Of a stretch of DNA of 47,798 bases, positions 1 through 7,838 are shown piece after piece. This DNA is from Bacillota bacterium. GTDB taxonomy: Bacteria; Armatimonadota; HRBIN16. The first letter of the stretch is position 1; each line of letters begins with the position of its first letter. Where the stretch lies: NCBI GenBank assembly GCA_023511455.1, contig JAIMBJ010000028.1, positions 1 through 47,798 of the forward strand, in the 5' to 3' direction. The translations under genes were made by a program, and so were the position numbers. Below the pieces are notes generated by a model. The model had not been told where the DNA came from and did no database searches. It saw nothing but the letters and a program-made list of their open reading frames with translations.

Positions 1-165
1 GACTGCACGAAGCGCACAGACTGGCACGGCGGGGGTATCAACATGGTGTTTGCGGATGGTCATGCCCGCTGGGCGCCGCTGGGTGGCATCTACTACCGCA
101 ACTGGAAGCGGGATATGCCCGAGTGGCATCCGAACTGGAACAAGCCCATCACGCAGGACTGGTAG
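1..165 (+). CDS. C-terminus of prepilin-like DUF1559 protein (partial)
   Basis: The window opens inside this gene. The last 54 residues are read in frame 1, ending at a TAG at 163-165. They contain a histidine, nine residues, then Asp-Gly (WHGGGINMVFADGH), which is the H-X9-DG motif near the C-terminus of DUF1559 proteins. That family has a type IV prepilin/pseudopilin-like N-terminal helix (cut off here) and is abundant in Planctomycetes, Verrucomicrobia and Armatimonadota. Such proteins are thought to be exported pseudopilins of unknown individual function. The following gene begins 78 bp later on the same strand. The family call rests only on the motif and the aromatic-rich tail. Confidence 0.7.
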   Translation, partial: DCTKRTDWHGGGINMVFADGHARWAPLGGIYYRNWKRDMPEWHPNWNKPITQDW

Positions 166-243
166 CTGTACCCGCAGGCAGGAAGTGTTTTCCTCCTTGT
201 GTAAGAGTCATGTGACGCAAACATTGCACAGGGAGGACGAGCC

Positions 244-1227
244 ATGGCGGTTAGGATCATCGGAGAGAACCTGCCGAACATCCCGTGGGAAGACAAGCCC
301 AAAGGCTATTCCGGGGTCATGTGGCGCTACAGCAAAAATCCGATTATCCCTCGCAACCTGCTGCCCACTTCCAACAGCATCTTCAATAGCGCGGTGGTGC
401 CGTATCAGGGCGAGTTTCGGGGTGTGTTCCGCTGCGATGATATGCGCCGCTACATGCAGTTGCACGCGGGGCGCAGCAAGGATGGCATCCACTGGGAAAT
501 CAACCCCGAACGCATCCACTTCGTGGGGAAGGCGGCGCAGGAGCTGGGCTGGGAGTATGGCTACGACCCGCGCGTGGTATGGATCGAAGACCGTTACTGG
601 GTGACGTGGTGCAACGGCTACCACGGACCCACCATCGGCGTGGCGTGGACGCAGGATTTCGAGACCTTCCACCAGCTGGAGAACGCTTTCCTGCCCTACA
701 ACCGCAACGGGGTACTGTTCCCGCGCAAAATCAATGGCAAATACGCCATGCTGAGCCGTCCCAGCGACCGCGGGCACACGCCTTGGGGTGACATGTTCTA
801 TAGCGAAAGCCCCGACATGATTCACTGGGGATGCCATCGGTTCGTGATGGCGCCTGCGGGCGGATGGCAGAGCACGAAAATCGGCGCAGGTCCCGTGCCT
901 ATCGAAACGACCGAAGGCTGGTTGCTTATCTATCACGGCGTATTGACCTCGTGCAACGGCTTTGTGTACAGCGCGGGGGCGGCGCTGCTGGATTTGGAGA
1001 AACCCTGGAAGGTAATTGCCCGGACTGCCCCCTACATCATCTCCCCACAGGAGCTGTACGAGTGCGTGGGCGATGTGCCGAATGTGGTGTTTCCGTGCGC
1101 CGCGCTGGCAGATGCTGCTACGGGACGAATTGCCGTCTACTACGGCGCAGCGGATACGGTGACCGGACTGGCGTTCTGCCTGGTGGACGAGCTGGTGGAG
1201 TTTACGAAGCAAAACTCGCTGGTGTAA
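244..1227 (+). CDS. GH130 family beta-mannoside phosphorylase/hydrolase-like protein
   Basis: This 327-aa protein fits the five-bladed beta-propeller glycoside hydrolase family 130 in length and motif order. Visible motifs are YDPRVV near residue 103, [20 protein letters not shown] around 157-177 and [19 protein letters not shown] around 218-236. GH130 enzymes mostly phosphorolyse beta-1,4- or beta-1,2-mannosides in the cytoplasm, releasing mannose 1-phosphate, and some are hydrolases. No signal peptide is seen, so an intracellular role is likely. The ATG at 244 follows a strong GGGAGGA ribosome site at 231-237. A terminator-like hairpin lies just downstream. The exact linkage specificity cannot be read from the sequence. 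Confidence 0.85.
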   Translation: MAVRIIGENLPNIPWEDKPKGYSGVMWRYSKNPIIPRNLLPTSNSIFNSAVVPYQGEFRGVFRCDDMRRYMQLHAGRSKDGIHWEINPERIHFVGKAAQELGWEYGYDPRVVWIEDRYWVTWCNGYHGPTIGVAWTQDFETFHQLENAFLPYNRNGVLFPRKINGKYAMLSRPSDRGHTPWGDMFYSESPDMIHWGCHRFVMAPAGGWQSTKIGAGPVPIETTEGWLLIYHGVLTSCNGFVYSAGAALLDLEKPWKVIARTAPYIISPQELYECVGDVPNVVFPCAALADAATGRIAVYYGAADTVTGLAFCLVDELVEFTKQNSLV

Positions 1228-1234
1228 TCACCTG

Positions 1235-1274
1235 CCCCTCCTGTCGCCGTTGGCGGTGGGAGGGGGTGGTTTCT
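1235..1274 (+). terminator. Intrinsic terminator after GH130 gene
   Basis: CCCCTCC (1235-1241) pairs with GGAGGGG (1259-1265), and an inner CGCC/GGCG pair (1245-1248, 1252-1255) extends the hairpin. A T-rich stretch (GGTTTCTT) follows. It sits 8 bp after the GH130 stop codon. Confidence 0.7.
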
Positions 1275-1303
1275 TGAGCCCGGTCACCTTTGTGTGCTAC
1301 TAT
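1274..1303 (+). promoter_or_regulatory. Possible sigma70-type promoter for toxin-antitoxin pair
   Basis: TTGAGC (1274-1279) and TACTAT (1298-1303) are separated by 18 bp. They lie just upstream of the antitoxin ribosome site at 1312-1317. If used, the leader would be very short. This is a consensus match only. Confidence 0.4.
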
Positions 1304-1323
1304 AGAAGTGCGAGGTGATAGGA

Positions 1324-1554
1324 ATGTCCGTCAAGGTGATTCAAGCCGAGTATGACGGGAAGGTGCTGATACCCAGTGAACCACTGGACCTGCCTGCTGG
1401 TGCGCGGGTCCGACTTGTGGTAGAAGTGGAAGCAGATGAACAGTTGCGAAGGCTCCACCGTCTATGGAAATACTTTGAAGACCATCCTGTAGATGCCCCC
1501 AGCCTATCGGACGAAGACCTTCGGCGCGAAAACCTGTATGAGGAACGGGTATGA
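1324..1554 (+). CDS. DUF104 (AF2212-like) antitoxin
   Basis: This 76-aa protein begins MSVKVIQAEYDGKVLIPSEP, the typical start of DUF104 antitoxins: a short beta-rich N-terminal segment with the pattern 'x-L-x-P-x-E-P-L-x-L-P-x-G'. These proteins pair with PIN-domain toxins. The ATG at 1324 is preferred over a GTG at 1315 because GAGGTG (1312-1317) then sits 6 bp upstream. Its stop overlaps the start of the PIN gene (ATGA at 1551-1554), as expected for a translationally coupled toxin-antitoxin pair. The C-terminal acidic tail probably contacts the toxin. Confidence 0.85.
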   Translation: MSVKVIQAEYDGKVLIPSEPLDLPAGARVRLVVEVEADEQLRRLHRLWKYFEDHPVDAPSLSDEDLRRENLYEERV

Positions 1555-2021
1555 AAGCTGTGCTGCTGGACACAGGGGTTCTACTGCGGGAAAGGCATGT
1601 CACTGATGCTAAACATGCACTGGCGGTCAGAGCCATTGAAGGTTTGGTCAAAGCCGGCTGGAGCGTTCGTGTCGCTCCGCAATGCCTGCAAGAGTACTGG
1701 GCGGTTGCGACCCGGCCCGCGGAAGCCCGTGGTGGATTGGGATTGACCCCTGAGCGAGCGGCTATGGACATTGAGCAGATCCTTTCTGTGCACAACCTGT
1801 TGACCGAGACCCCCGACCTGTTTGATGAGTGGAGAAACATTGTTACTCGTTACCGGGTCAGCGGTCGCCAGGTTTGGGACGCCCGCTTAGCGGCAATCAT
1901 GCGTCTGCACGGATTACGCCATTTGCTGACATTCAACCCACAGGATTTTCATCGCTTTGATTTCCTGCGTGCATGGCTTCCTGAATCGGTGGACGCTTTA
2001 ATGCAAGAGGAACCCGGTTAA
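1551..2021 (+). CDS. PIN-domain ribonuclease toxin (VapC-like)
   Basis: This 156-aa PIN-domain protein is the likely toxin of the pair. The acidic active-site pattern is visible: Asp7 in MKAVLLDTGVLL, a Glu in LQEYWAV near residue 48, an Asp in QVWDARLAA near 110 and Asp in NPQDF near 132. PIN toxins cleave RNA with Mg2+ or Mn2+ when not bound by antitoxin. It overlaps the antitoxin by 4 bp. The catalytic residues look intact, so it may be active. The RNA target cannot be deduced. Confidence 0.88.
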   Translation: MKAVLLDTGVLLRERHVTDAKHALAVRAIEGLVKAGWSVRVAPQCLQEYWAVATRPAEARGGLGLTPERAAMDIEQILSVHNLLTETPDLFDEWRNIVTRYRVSGRQVWDARLAAIMRLHGLRHLLTFNPQDFHRFDFLRAWLPESVDALMQEEPG

Positions 2022-2064
2022 CACAGGAACTGATTCGCACGGGCTGGAGTCTGCTGCTACACTA

Positions 2065-3123
2065 TCAGACAGGTTTTGAGCCCTTCAACATCGCATCCAG
2101 CAGTTTCTCTGCGCCGTAGCGGACGGCGTCCGTGCAGGGCAGTCCCGTTTCCGCCTCCACCTGAGCAATCGCCGCTTGCGCCTCGGTGTCGGACAGGTGT
2201 GCGGTGTTCAGCGCGATGCCCACCACGGGGGCAGGCGCGAACGCACCCCCTGCCGAAGCAACCATTTCGTAAAGGCGCACCACCTCGGTGAGCGGCGGGA
2301 TGGGCACATGCGGATAAGTGCGGATGTGCGTCTGCCCCGCGCGATGCACCAGAATCTGGTGCGTGGGTTGTGAGCCGCGAATCAGAGGTAGGGTCGCCGT
2401 GGAAGCAGGGTTGAGCAGCGAACCCTGCCCCTCGATAAACAGTATCTCATGCTCGCGCCCATAGCGCAGCACGACCGCTTCCACCGCCCCTGCCGCAAAA
2501 TCCACTCGCACGGCGTCCAGCGGCACGCCGTCTCCAGCGATCATGATGCCCGTCTGCCCCGATGCGACAAACGCCGAGCGCAGTCCCCGTCGTTTTGCTG
2601 CCTGGTGTAGTTCAAGCGCCGCCGACATCTTCCCAATCGCCATGTCGGTGCCCACGGTCAGCACGCGCAGGCAGGACAGTTCTCGCGCCGCGCCGCTGCC
2701 CAGCTGCAAGCCAGACGGTTCTTTACGGATGTCCCAGACCCACTGCCCTTCGCGCAGCTGTGGCTGGATGTCGGGGTGATCTGCCATTGGGGTGTGCAGT
2801 CCGTTGACGATGCACAGTCCCGCCGCTACTGCTTCCTTCACTTCCTGCCACCAGGCTTGGGGGAGCGCGCCTCCAGGTGGTGCGATGCCGGTGACCAGTA
2901 TCTGCGGCTGGTAGCGTAACGCCTCGCGCAGAGATGCCACAATCGGCACGTCGCGGGGGATGCCGGTTAACTGCGGGATGGAACCGCCAGCGCATTCCGC
3001 GTCGATGACCGCCACTATTTGGGCTTCGCTGTAGCGTAGCAATGCCAGCCCCGTCTTGCCGAACTGCCCGCGGATGCCCCCGTGCTGCAGGATGGCGACG
3101 CGATGCTCAGGCAGTATCCTCAC
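2065..3123 (-). CDS. dgcN: DUF1611 family protein, DgcN-like D-glutamate N-acetyltransferase
   Basis: This 352-aa DUF1611 protein has an N-terminal Rossmann-like domain followed by a P-loop-like C-terminal domain with the motif GTDMAIGKMSAALEL near residues 158-172. Some DUF1611 members, called DgcN, N-acetylate D-glutamate and work with the enolase-superfamily epimerase DgcA to convert D-Glu to L-Glu. The next gene on this strand upstream is such an epimerase and overlaps it by 17 bp, which strongly supports that pairing. No signal peptide is present. The alternative is an uncharacterised P-loop enzyme acting on another amino acid derivative. Confidence 0.75.
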   Translation of the reverse strand: MRILPEHRVAILQHGGIRGQFGKTGLALLRYSEAQIVAVIDAECAGGSIPQLTGIPRDVPIVASLREALRYQPQILVTGIAPPGGALPQAWWQEVKEAVAAGLCIVNGLHTPMADHPDIQPQLREGQWVWDIRKEPSGLQLGSGAARELSCLRVLTVGTDMAIGKMSAALELHQAAKRRGLRSAFVASGQTGIMIAGDGVPLDAVRVDFAAGAVEAVVLRYGREHEILFIEGQGSLLNPASTATLPLIRGSQPTHQILVHRAGQTHIRTYPHVPIPPLTEVVRLYEMVASAGGAFAPAPVVGIALNTAHLSDTEAQAAIAQVEAETGLPCTDAVRYGAEKLLDAMLKGSKPV

Positions 3124-4162
3124 GGCGTTGCACCCCCAAGCCGGGCAGGTTGTTCGGCATGACTCTACCGTCCTGCCATGTTGCTCCCACGAAGGGGTCG
3201 TCCACGAGATTCAGGTGGCTGTCCAGGTCCAGATGGTCTGCCAGCGGCGAAAGGTGCGCAGCAGCCGTAATGGAAAGACTGCTGTCGGAATAGCAGCCAA
3301 ACATCACCTGCAGTCCGCACGCCCGCGCCGTATGCACCATGCGGTATGCTTCGCTCAGCCCTCCACACTTCATCAGCTTGATGTTCACTCCATGTACGCG
3401 GTCGGCAAGCCGCGCTACGTCCTTACTGTGGAAACAACTCTCATCCACAAAAACAGGCAATGGAGACTGCTGATACAGTTCCATGAGGGCGTCTTCCTGA
3501 CCCTTTGGCAACGGCTGCTCCACGTACTCCACGCCCCGCTCCGCCAGCCAACGGCACATGGTGATGGCGTCCGGCAGACTCCACCCGCCGTTGGCGTCCA
3601 CGCGCAGCGTCACTCCCTCGGGCGCCTCTTCCCGAACCGCCTCGAACATCGCCTGGTCTGCCTCGATACCGTCCGGACTGCCCAGCTTGACCTTCAACGC
3701 TTTCGCATCGGTGAGTGCGAGCCAGTCGCGCACGCGCTGACGCGCCACGTTGGGGGGATTGATGCCGATGGTCACTGTGGTGGGCACGATGCGCTCGCGC
3801 TGCAGCCCCCAGAGCCTCCACAGGGGCAGCCCCACCCGCTTGCCCAGCCAGTCATGCAGTGCAATGTCGACCGCTGCGCGCAAGGCGTGCGGTATGGCAT
3901 GGGTTTGCAAAACCTGCTCGATATGCTGCCGTTCGAGCGGATGCAGCGGTTGCAGCAGGGTAACCACCTGCCCGGCTGCTTCGAGCAGGTGTTCGGTGTT
4001 CTCGCGGTACGCACCGATGGAGAAAGGCGAGGCTTCACCCCAGCCCTCGATGCCGTCCGCCTCGATGCGCAACCAGAGATTGGTTGTCTGGGCAGTGGTG
4101 CCCCGACTGATGGTGAGCGGGAATCGCTTATGCACCGTGAAGGCTTCGTACGACACGCGCAT
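3107..4162 (-). CDS. dgcA: Enolase-superfamily dipeptide epimerase / N-acetyl-D-Glu racemase (DgcA-like)
   Basis: This is a muconate-lactonizing-type enolase-superfamily enzyme of about 351 aa. Visible catalytic elements are K-x-K (LKVKLGSPDG), metal ligands in RVDANGGW, YVEQPLPKG and FVDES, the second lysine in NIKLMKCGG, and a C-terminal DLDS. The Asp-x-Asp is typical of L-Ala-D/L-Glu epimerases and DgcA, where it grips the substrate amine. The ATG at 4162 is chosen because GAAGG precedes it; a longer frame exists but lacks a ribosome site and homologous sequence. With the DUF1611 gene it probably forms a D-glutamate or murein-dipeptide salvage pair. Confidence 0.8.
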   Translation of the reverse strand: MRVSYEAFTVHKRFPLTISRGTTAQTTNLWLRIEADGIEGWGEASPFSIGAYRENTEHLLEAAGQVVTLLQPLHPLERQHIEQVLQTHAIPHALRAAVDIALHDWLGKRVGLPLWRLWGLQRERIVPTTVTIGINPPNVARQRVRDWLALTDAKALKVKLGSPDGIEADQAMFEAVREEAPEGVTLRVDANGGWSLPDAITMCRWLAERGVEYVEQPLPKGQEDALMELYQQSPLPVFVDESCFHSKDVARLADRVHGVNIKLMKCGGLSEAYRMVHTARACGLQVMFGCYSDSSLSITAAAHLSPLADHLDLDSHLNLVDDPFVGATWQDGRVMPNNLPGLGVQRREDTA

Positions 4163-4212
4163 AGTGCCTTCAGTTTTCCACATGGAGGCAGCCGGTTCCT
4201 GCAGAAGGAGGT

Positions 4213-4225
4213 TACACTCGGTGTA
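4213..4225. promoter_or_regulatory. Small inverted repeat between divergent genes
   Basis: TACAC-TCG-GTGTA lies in the 103-bp region separating the dgcA-like gene (minus) and a Gfo/Idh/MocA gene (plus). Such a site could bind a dimeric regulator acting on both promoters. Only the symmetry supports it. Confidence 0.3.
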
Positions 4226-4265
4226 CAGAATACATTGACCAGAGTAACGAAGGAGGTGAGCGAGA

Positions 4266-5414
4266 ATGCGCAAGGTCAAAGCGGCGATTATCGGCACGGG
4301 CTTTATCGGACCGGCGCACGTGGAAGCCGCACGCCGACTGGGTTTTGTGGATATGGTGGCGCTGTGCGAGAAAGACGAGGAGACCGCGAAGGCGAAAGCG
4401 GCACAGCTGAACATCGATCGGGTTTACTGGAACGTCGACGACCTTCTCGACGACAGGGAGATCGAGGTCGTTCACAACTGCACGCCCAACAATCTGCACT
4501 TTGAGGTCAACCGCAAGATTATCGAGGCGGGCAAGCACGTGATTTCCGAGAAACCGCTGGCGATGAACTCCAGCGAGTCGCGCCAGCTGGTGGAGATGGC
4601 GAAGAAAGCTGGTGTTGTACACGCGATTAACTTCATCTATCGCTACTACCCGCTGGTGCGCCATGCCCGCTCAATGGTGCAGCGCGGGGACGTGGGCGAA
4701 ATCTACCACGCGAACGGCTCGTACACGCAGGACTGGCTGTTTCTGCCCACCGACTGGAACTGGCGTCTGGTGCCCGAGCTGAGCGGCGAATCGCGGGCGG
4801 TGGCGGACGTGGGCTCGCACTGGTGCGACTGCGTGCAGTATGTCACCGGGCTGAAGATTAAGCGGGTATATGCGCATCTGCACACCATCCACAAGACCCG
4901 CATGAAGCCCAAGAAGGAGCTGGAGACCTACGCGGGCAAGGTGTTGCAGCCGGAAGACTACGAGCCGGTACCCATCCACACCGAAGACTACGCGACGGTC
5001 GCCTTCGAGTTTGAGAACGGCGCGGTGGGCTCGTTCACCGTGTCGCAATGCTTTGCCGGGCGCAAGAACCGCATGTTCTACGAAATCTCCGGCAGCAAGT
5101 GCTCGCTGGTGTGGGACCAGGAGCGACCGGACGAGTTATGGGTGGGCTACCGCGAGAAGGCAAACGAGATTGTGATGCGTGACCCGTCGCTGTTGACGCC
5201 CGACGCACGTCCCTTTGCGCACTATCCGGGCGGGCATCCAGAGGGCTACCCCGATGGGCTGAAGAACTTCCTGTGGCGCGTATACTCGGCGATTGCCGAA
5301 GGGAGCAGCGAGTGGGACTTCAGCACCTTCGAGGACGGGCACATCGAGATGGCAATCGTCGACGCGGTGCTCGCCAGCCACCGCAGCAAGCAATGGGTGG
5401 AGGTTACTCCGTAA
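4266..5414 (+). CDS. Gfo/Idh/MocA family oxidoreductase
   Basis: This 382-aa protein has the N-terminal NAD(P)-binding Rossmann motif AAIIGTGFIGPAH (about residues 6-18) and the family signature ISEKPLAMN near residue 93, whose lysine is catalytic. A C-terminal alpha/beta substrate domain follows. Family members oxidise or reduce hydroxyls of sugars, inositols and sugar acids. The start has a near-perfect AAGGAGGTGA ribosome site. It is transcribed divergently from the dgcA-like gene and ends at a strong hairpin. A paralogue at 9032 shares the TxQDW segment. The substrate is unknown. Confidence 0.9.
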   Translation: MRKVKAAIIGTGFIGPAHVEAARRLGFVDMVALCEKDEETAKAKAAQLNIDRVYWNVDDLLDDREIEVVHNCTPNNLHFEVNRKIIEAGKHVISEKPLAMNSSESRQLVEMAKKAGVVHAINFIYRYYPLVRHARSMVQRGDVGEIYHANGSYTQDWLFLPTDWNWRLVPELSGESRAVADVGSHWCDCVQYVTGLKIKRVYAHLHTIHKTRMKPKKELETYAGKVLQPEDYEPVPIHTEDYATVAFEFENGAVGSFTVSQCFAGRKNRMFYEISGSKCSLVWDQERPDELWVGYREKANEIVMRDPSLLTPDARPFAHYPGGHPEGYPDGLKNFLWRVYSAIAEGSSEWDFSTFEDGHIEMAIVDAVLASHRSKQWVEVTP

Positions 5415-5423
5415 CCGAGGAAA

Positions 5424-5451
5424 AGCCGGTGAGGAACGCTCCTCACCGGCT
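5424..5451. terminator. Bidirectional hairpin terminator between convergent genes
   Basis: AGCCGGTGAGGA (5424-5435) is followed after a 4-base loop by its perfect complement TCCTCACCGGCT (5440-5451). It lies between the convergent stops of the oxidoreductase (5414) and the redoxin (5457). There is an A-run on one side but only a weak T-run on the other. Confidence 0.65.
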
Positions 5452-5456
5452 CGCGT

Positions 5457-5984
5457 TCACTTCCACTTTACCGTGCAGCCCACCGGCTCGGTCTCTTTGA
5501 CCGGCGGTTCCTGACCGTTCAAAAGGGCGTTCAGGGCGTCGCGGAGATACTGCTCCTTCACGTCAGCAGGGTTCTCCCAGTTGTCGTCCAGTCGTCCGTG
5601 GTAGCGCAGCACGCGATTCGAGTCGAACACGAAGAACTCCGGCGTGCGCGTTGCCCCGTAGGCGCGGGCGATTTCCTGCGACTCGTCGTGCAAGTAGGGG
5701 AAGGGATAGCCTTTCTCCTTTGCCCTCTGCTGCATGTGTTCGAAGCTGTCCTCAGGATACTTCACCGCGTCGTTCGCGTTGATGGCTACGAACGCCACTT
5801 TGTCTGCAAACTCCTTCGCCAGCGCGATGGTGCGGTCTTCATAGGCTTTCACATACGGACAGTGGTTGCACCAGAACACCACCACCAGCACCGGCTTGTC
5901 GGCAAAGTCGGCAGGGGAATAGGTCTTGCCGTCCACGCCCGGCAGGGCGAAGTCCACGATGGGTTTACCCAGCTCCAGCGCCAT
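5457..5984 (-). CDS. Thioredoxin-fold redoxin (AhpC/TSA-type) protein
   Basis: This 175-aa protein has a peroxiredoxin/TlpA-like thioredoxin fold with FALPGVDGKTYSPADF at the start and a C-N-H-C redox centre (VVFWCNHCPYVK, about residues 35-46). The cis-proline region is ATRTPEFFVFD. Proteins of this type act as thiol-disulfide oxidoreductases or thiol peroxidases. No signal peptide is visible, so it is probably cytoplasmic. A strong GGAGGAGG site precedes the ATG. It overlaps the upstream thioredoxin-like gene by 20 bp, so the two are almost certainly co-expressed. Confidence 0.85.
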   Translation of the reverse strand: MALELGKPIVDFALPGVDGKTYSPADFADKPVLVVVFWCNHCPYVKAYEDRTIALAKEFADKVAFVAINANDAVKYPEDSFEHMQQRAKEKGYPFPYLHDESQEIARAYGATRTPEFFVFDSNRVLRYHGRLDDNWENPADVKEQYLRDALNALLNGQEPPVKETEPVGCTVKWK

Positions 5985-6309
5985 GTGTCTTGTCCTCCTC
6001 CTGTTTGACTTGACGAATGACTTCCCGAAGCATCATTCGCGACGGAAGGGGGGAAAGCCTGCCGTCCTCGTGCCGGAAGGTGCGGCAGGTGAGGCGGTAG
6101 GGCAGATGGGGCTGCGGGTCGACCTCCACTCCGTTGAAGCGGATGGTCGGCGAGCCGATGAAGCGATGTCGCTCCGCCTCTTCCTCTGTCTCGATACGGA
6201 TGACCTCTATCTCCGCGTCCACGCCCTCTGCCTCCAGCGCCTCGCGCAGCAGTTCCATCGCCCGCTCATGTGATGGGCAATCCGGGTAGTAGAGTAGAGT
6301 GACCTTCAT
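5965..6309 (-). CDS. Small thioredoxin-like protein
   Basis: This 114-aa protein starts MKVTLLYYPDCPSHERAMEL, a beta-strand followed by a P-D-C-P-S-H active-site-like turn. It continues with an alternating alpha/beta pattern and a GSPTIRFNG cis-proline-like segment near residue 52. This matches small glutaredoxin/thioredoxin-fold proteins such as those seen near mercury or arsenic genes. The motif has a single cysteine (C-P-S-H), so a simple CxxC dithiol reaction is not possible; another cysteine, C80, lies in RLTCRTF. It is the first gene of a two-gene unit with the redoxin. Confidence 0.7.
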   Translation of the reverse strand: MKVTLLYYPDCPSHERAMELLREALEAEGVDAEIEVIRIETEEEAERHRFIGSPTIRFNGVEVDPQPHLPYRLTCRTFRHEDGRLSPLPSRMMLREVIRQVKQEEDKTHGAGAG

Positions 6310-6422
6310 GACCGTTTTGCCTCTCCCTCTTTGTTATACCCCAAAAGGTGCTGGCATTGTGGTATGAGATGCTGCCCGATCAGTCGGAAGTCGCGGGCAA
6401 CAGGTGACAATGCGTGTCTCTC

Positions 6423-6452
6423 TTGCCCGCCCGCGCTCCATCGTGATACAAT
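6423..6452 (+). promoter_or_regulatory. Sigma70-type promoter for the tldE-like gene
   Basis: TTGCCC (6423-6428) and TACAAT (6447-6452) are 18 bp apart. The hexamers end 30 bp before the ATG at 6483, leaving room for the GGAGG ribosome site at 6471-6475. Confidence 0.55.
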
Positions 6453-6482
6453 AGGCTTGCATTCCCGAAACGGAGGCGACGG

Positions 6483-7769
6483 ATGAACGAGAAGGAAGCG
6501 CGACAGATTTGTGAGAAAGCGCTTGCCTTGAGCGAGGCGGAACATGTGCAGGTGAACCTGACAGGCACGCGCGAGGCGTCTACCCGCTATGCCAACAACG
6601 AGATTACGCAAAACGTCGCGAAGGCGCAAACCACCCTGCGCGTGCTGTGCGCGTATGGCAACAAGGTCGGACGGTGCAGCACGAACCGTCTGGATACCGA
6701 TTCCATCCGCGAGGCGGTGAAGCGCGCGGAGGAGATGGCGCGGGTTGCGGAACCCGATACCGAGTTTCTTCCCCCGCCGGAGCCTGCCGTATATCGCCCG
6801 GTGCCGGCGTACGCGGACAGTACCGCACACGCCACCCCCGAGGACCGCGCCCGTGTGGTGCGTCAGGTGATTGCCGAGGCGAACGCGCGCGGTCTGAAAA
6901 CGGCGGGCAGCTTCGCCACCAACACTTACGTCAGTGCCGTTGCCAATAACTGTGGGCTGTTCGGCTTCCACACCGCCACGCAAGCTTCGCTCATCTGCAC
7001 GATGATGACCGAAGACGGCAGCGGCTGGGCGGAGCAGACGCATGAGGATATGGTTACCATTGTGCCGCAAGCAGTTGCGCGGCGGGCAGCGGACAAGGCG
7101 GAGGCAGCGCGCCATCCACAGGAGGTCTCCGCCGGCGATTACACCGTGGTCCTGGAGCCCGCGGCGGTCGCGGAGCTGCTTGCCTATATGGCGTGGAGCA
7201 TGGACGCTAAGGCAGCGGACGAGGGAAGGTCGGCGTTCTCCGGCAAAGAGGGAAGCGCAGTCGGCAATGCCCTGATAACCCTGCAATCTCTGCCCACGCA
7301 TCCAGAATGTCCTGCAGAACCGTTCTTTGAGGACGGGATGCCCACGCCGGACGTCACGTGGATAGAGAACGGTGTTCTCAAAACGCTGGTTTACAGTCGC
7401 TACTGGGCGCAGAAGCAGGGCAAGCCCTTCACCGGCTATCCGTCCAATCTCATCCTGCAGGGCGGAAGCCATTCGCTGCAGGATCTTATTGCACAGGTAG
7501 ATGATGGGCTGCTCATCACCCGTTTCTGGTATATCCGTTACGTAGACCCCATGCAGCTGCTGCTGACCGGTATGACGCGCGATGGGGTCTACCGGATACA
7601 GGGTGGTAAGGTCACCCACGCGGTCAAGAACCTGCGGTTCAACGAAAGCCCGCTGGTGGTGATGCAAAACGTGCGATTGCTGGGTACACCGCAGCGGGTG
7701 GAGGGCAGTATGCTCGTGCCGCCGATGGTGGTGGAGAATTTCACCTTCAGCAGCACGACCACCTTCTGA
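6483..7769 (+). CDS. TldE/PmbA-like peptidase family protein
   Basis: This 428-aa protein has the TldD/PmbA family pattern: an N-terminal TRYANNEITQNV region (about 35-46), a central AVANNCGLFGF segment and a C-terminal half with GNALITLQS, PSNLILQGG and TRDGVYRIQGGKVTHAVKNLRFNES split across about 350-385. In E. coli TldD carries an HExxxH zinc site and TldE lacks it. No HExxxH is visible here, so this is the TldE/PmbA-type subunit. The pair cleaves unfolded peptides, for example in RiPP maturation or antitoxin decay. No TldD partner is in the window. Confidence 0.85.
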   Translation: MNEKEARQICEKALALSEAEHVQVNLTGTREASTRYANNEITQNVAKAQTTLRVLCAYGNKVGRCSTNRLDTDSIREAVKRAEEMARVAEPDTEFLPPPEPAVYRPVPAYADSTAHATPEDRARVVRQVIAEANARGLKTAGSFATNTYVSAVANNCGLFGFHTATQASLICTMMTEDGSGWAEQTHEDMVTIVPQAVARRAADKAEAARHPQEVSAGDYTVVLEPAAVAELLAYMAWSMDAKAADEGRSAFSGKEGSAVGNALITLQSLPTHPECPAEPFFEDGMPTPDVTWIENGVLKTLVYSRYWAQKQGKPFTGYPSNLILQGGSHSLQDLIAQVDDGLLITRFWYIRYVDPMQLLLTGMTRDGVYRIQGGKVTHAVKNLRFNESPLVVMQNVRLLGTPQRVEGSMLVPPMVVENFTFSSTTTF

Positions 7770-7838
7770 GGAGGGCACAAAGGGAGACCGCCTTTGCGTA
7801 ACGAAACATGGTATGCATCCAAAAAGTGAGGAGGAGCC

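Noticed and set aside
208-1212. Long minus-strand open frame of 334 codons
   Set aside because: Lies antisense to the GH130 gene, whose motifs are clear; no ribosome site or recognisable domain.
3056-4504. 482-codon plus-strand frame over the dgcA-like gene
   Set aside because: Antisense to a gene with intact enolase motifs and running into the 4266 gene; composition is a shadow of GC-rich codons.
6306-7778. 490-codon minus-strand frame
   Set aside because: Antisense to the tldE-like gene; no family features.
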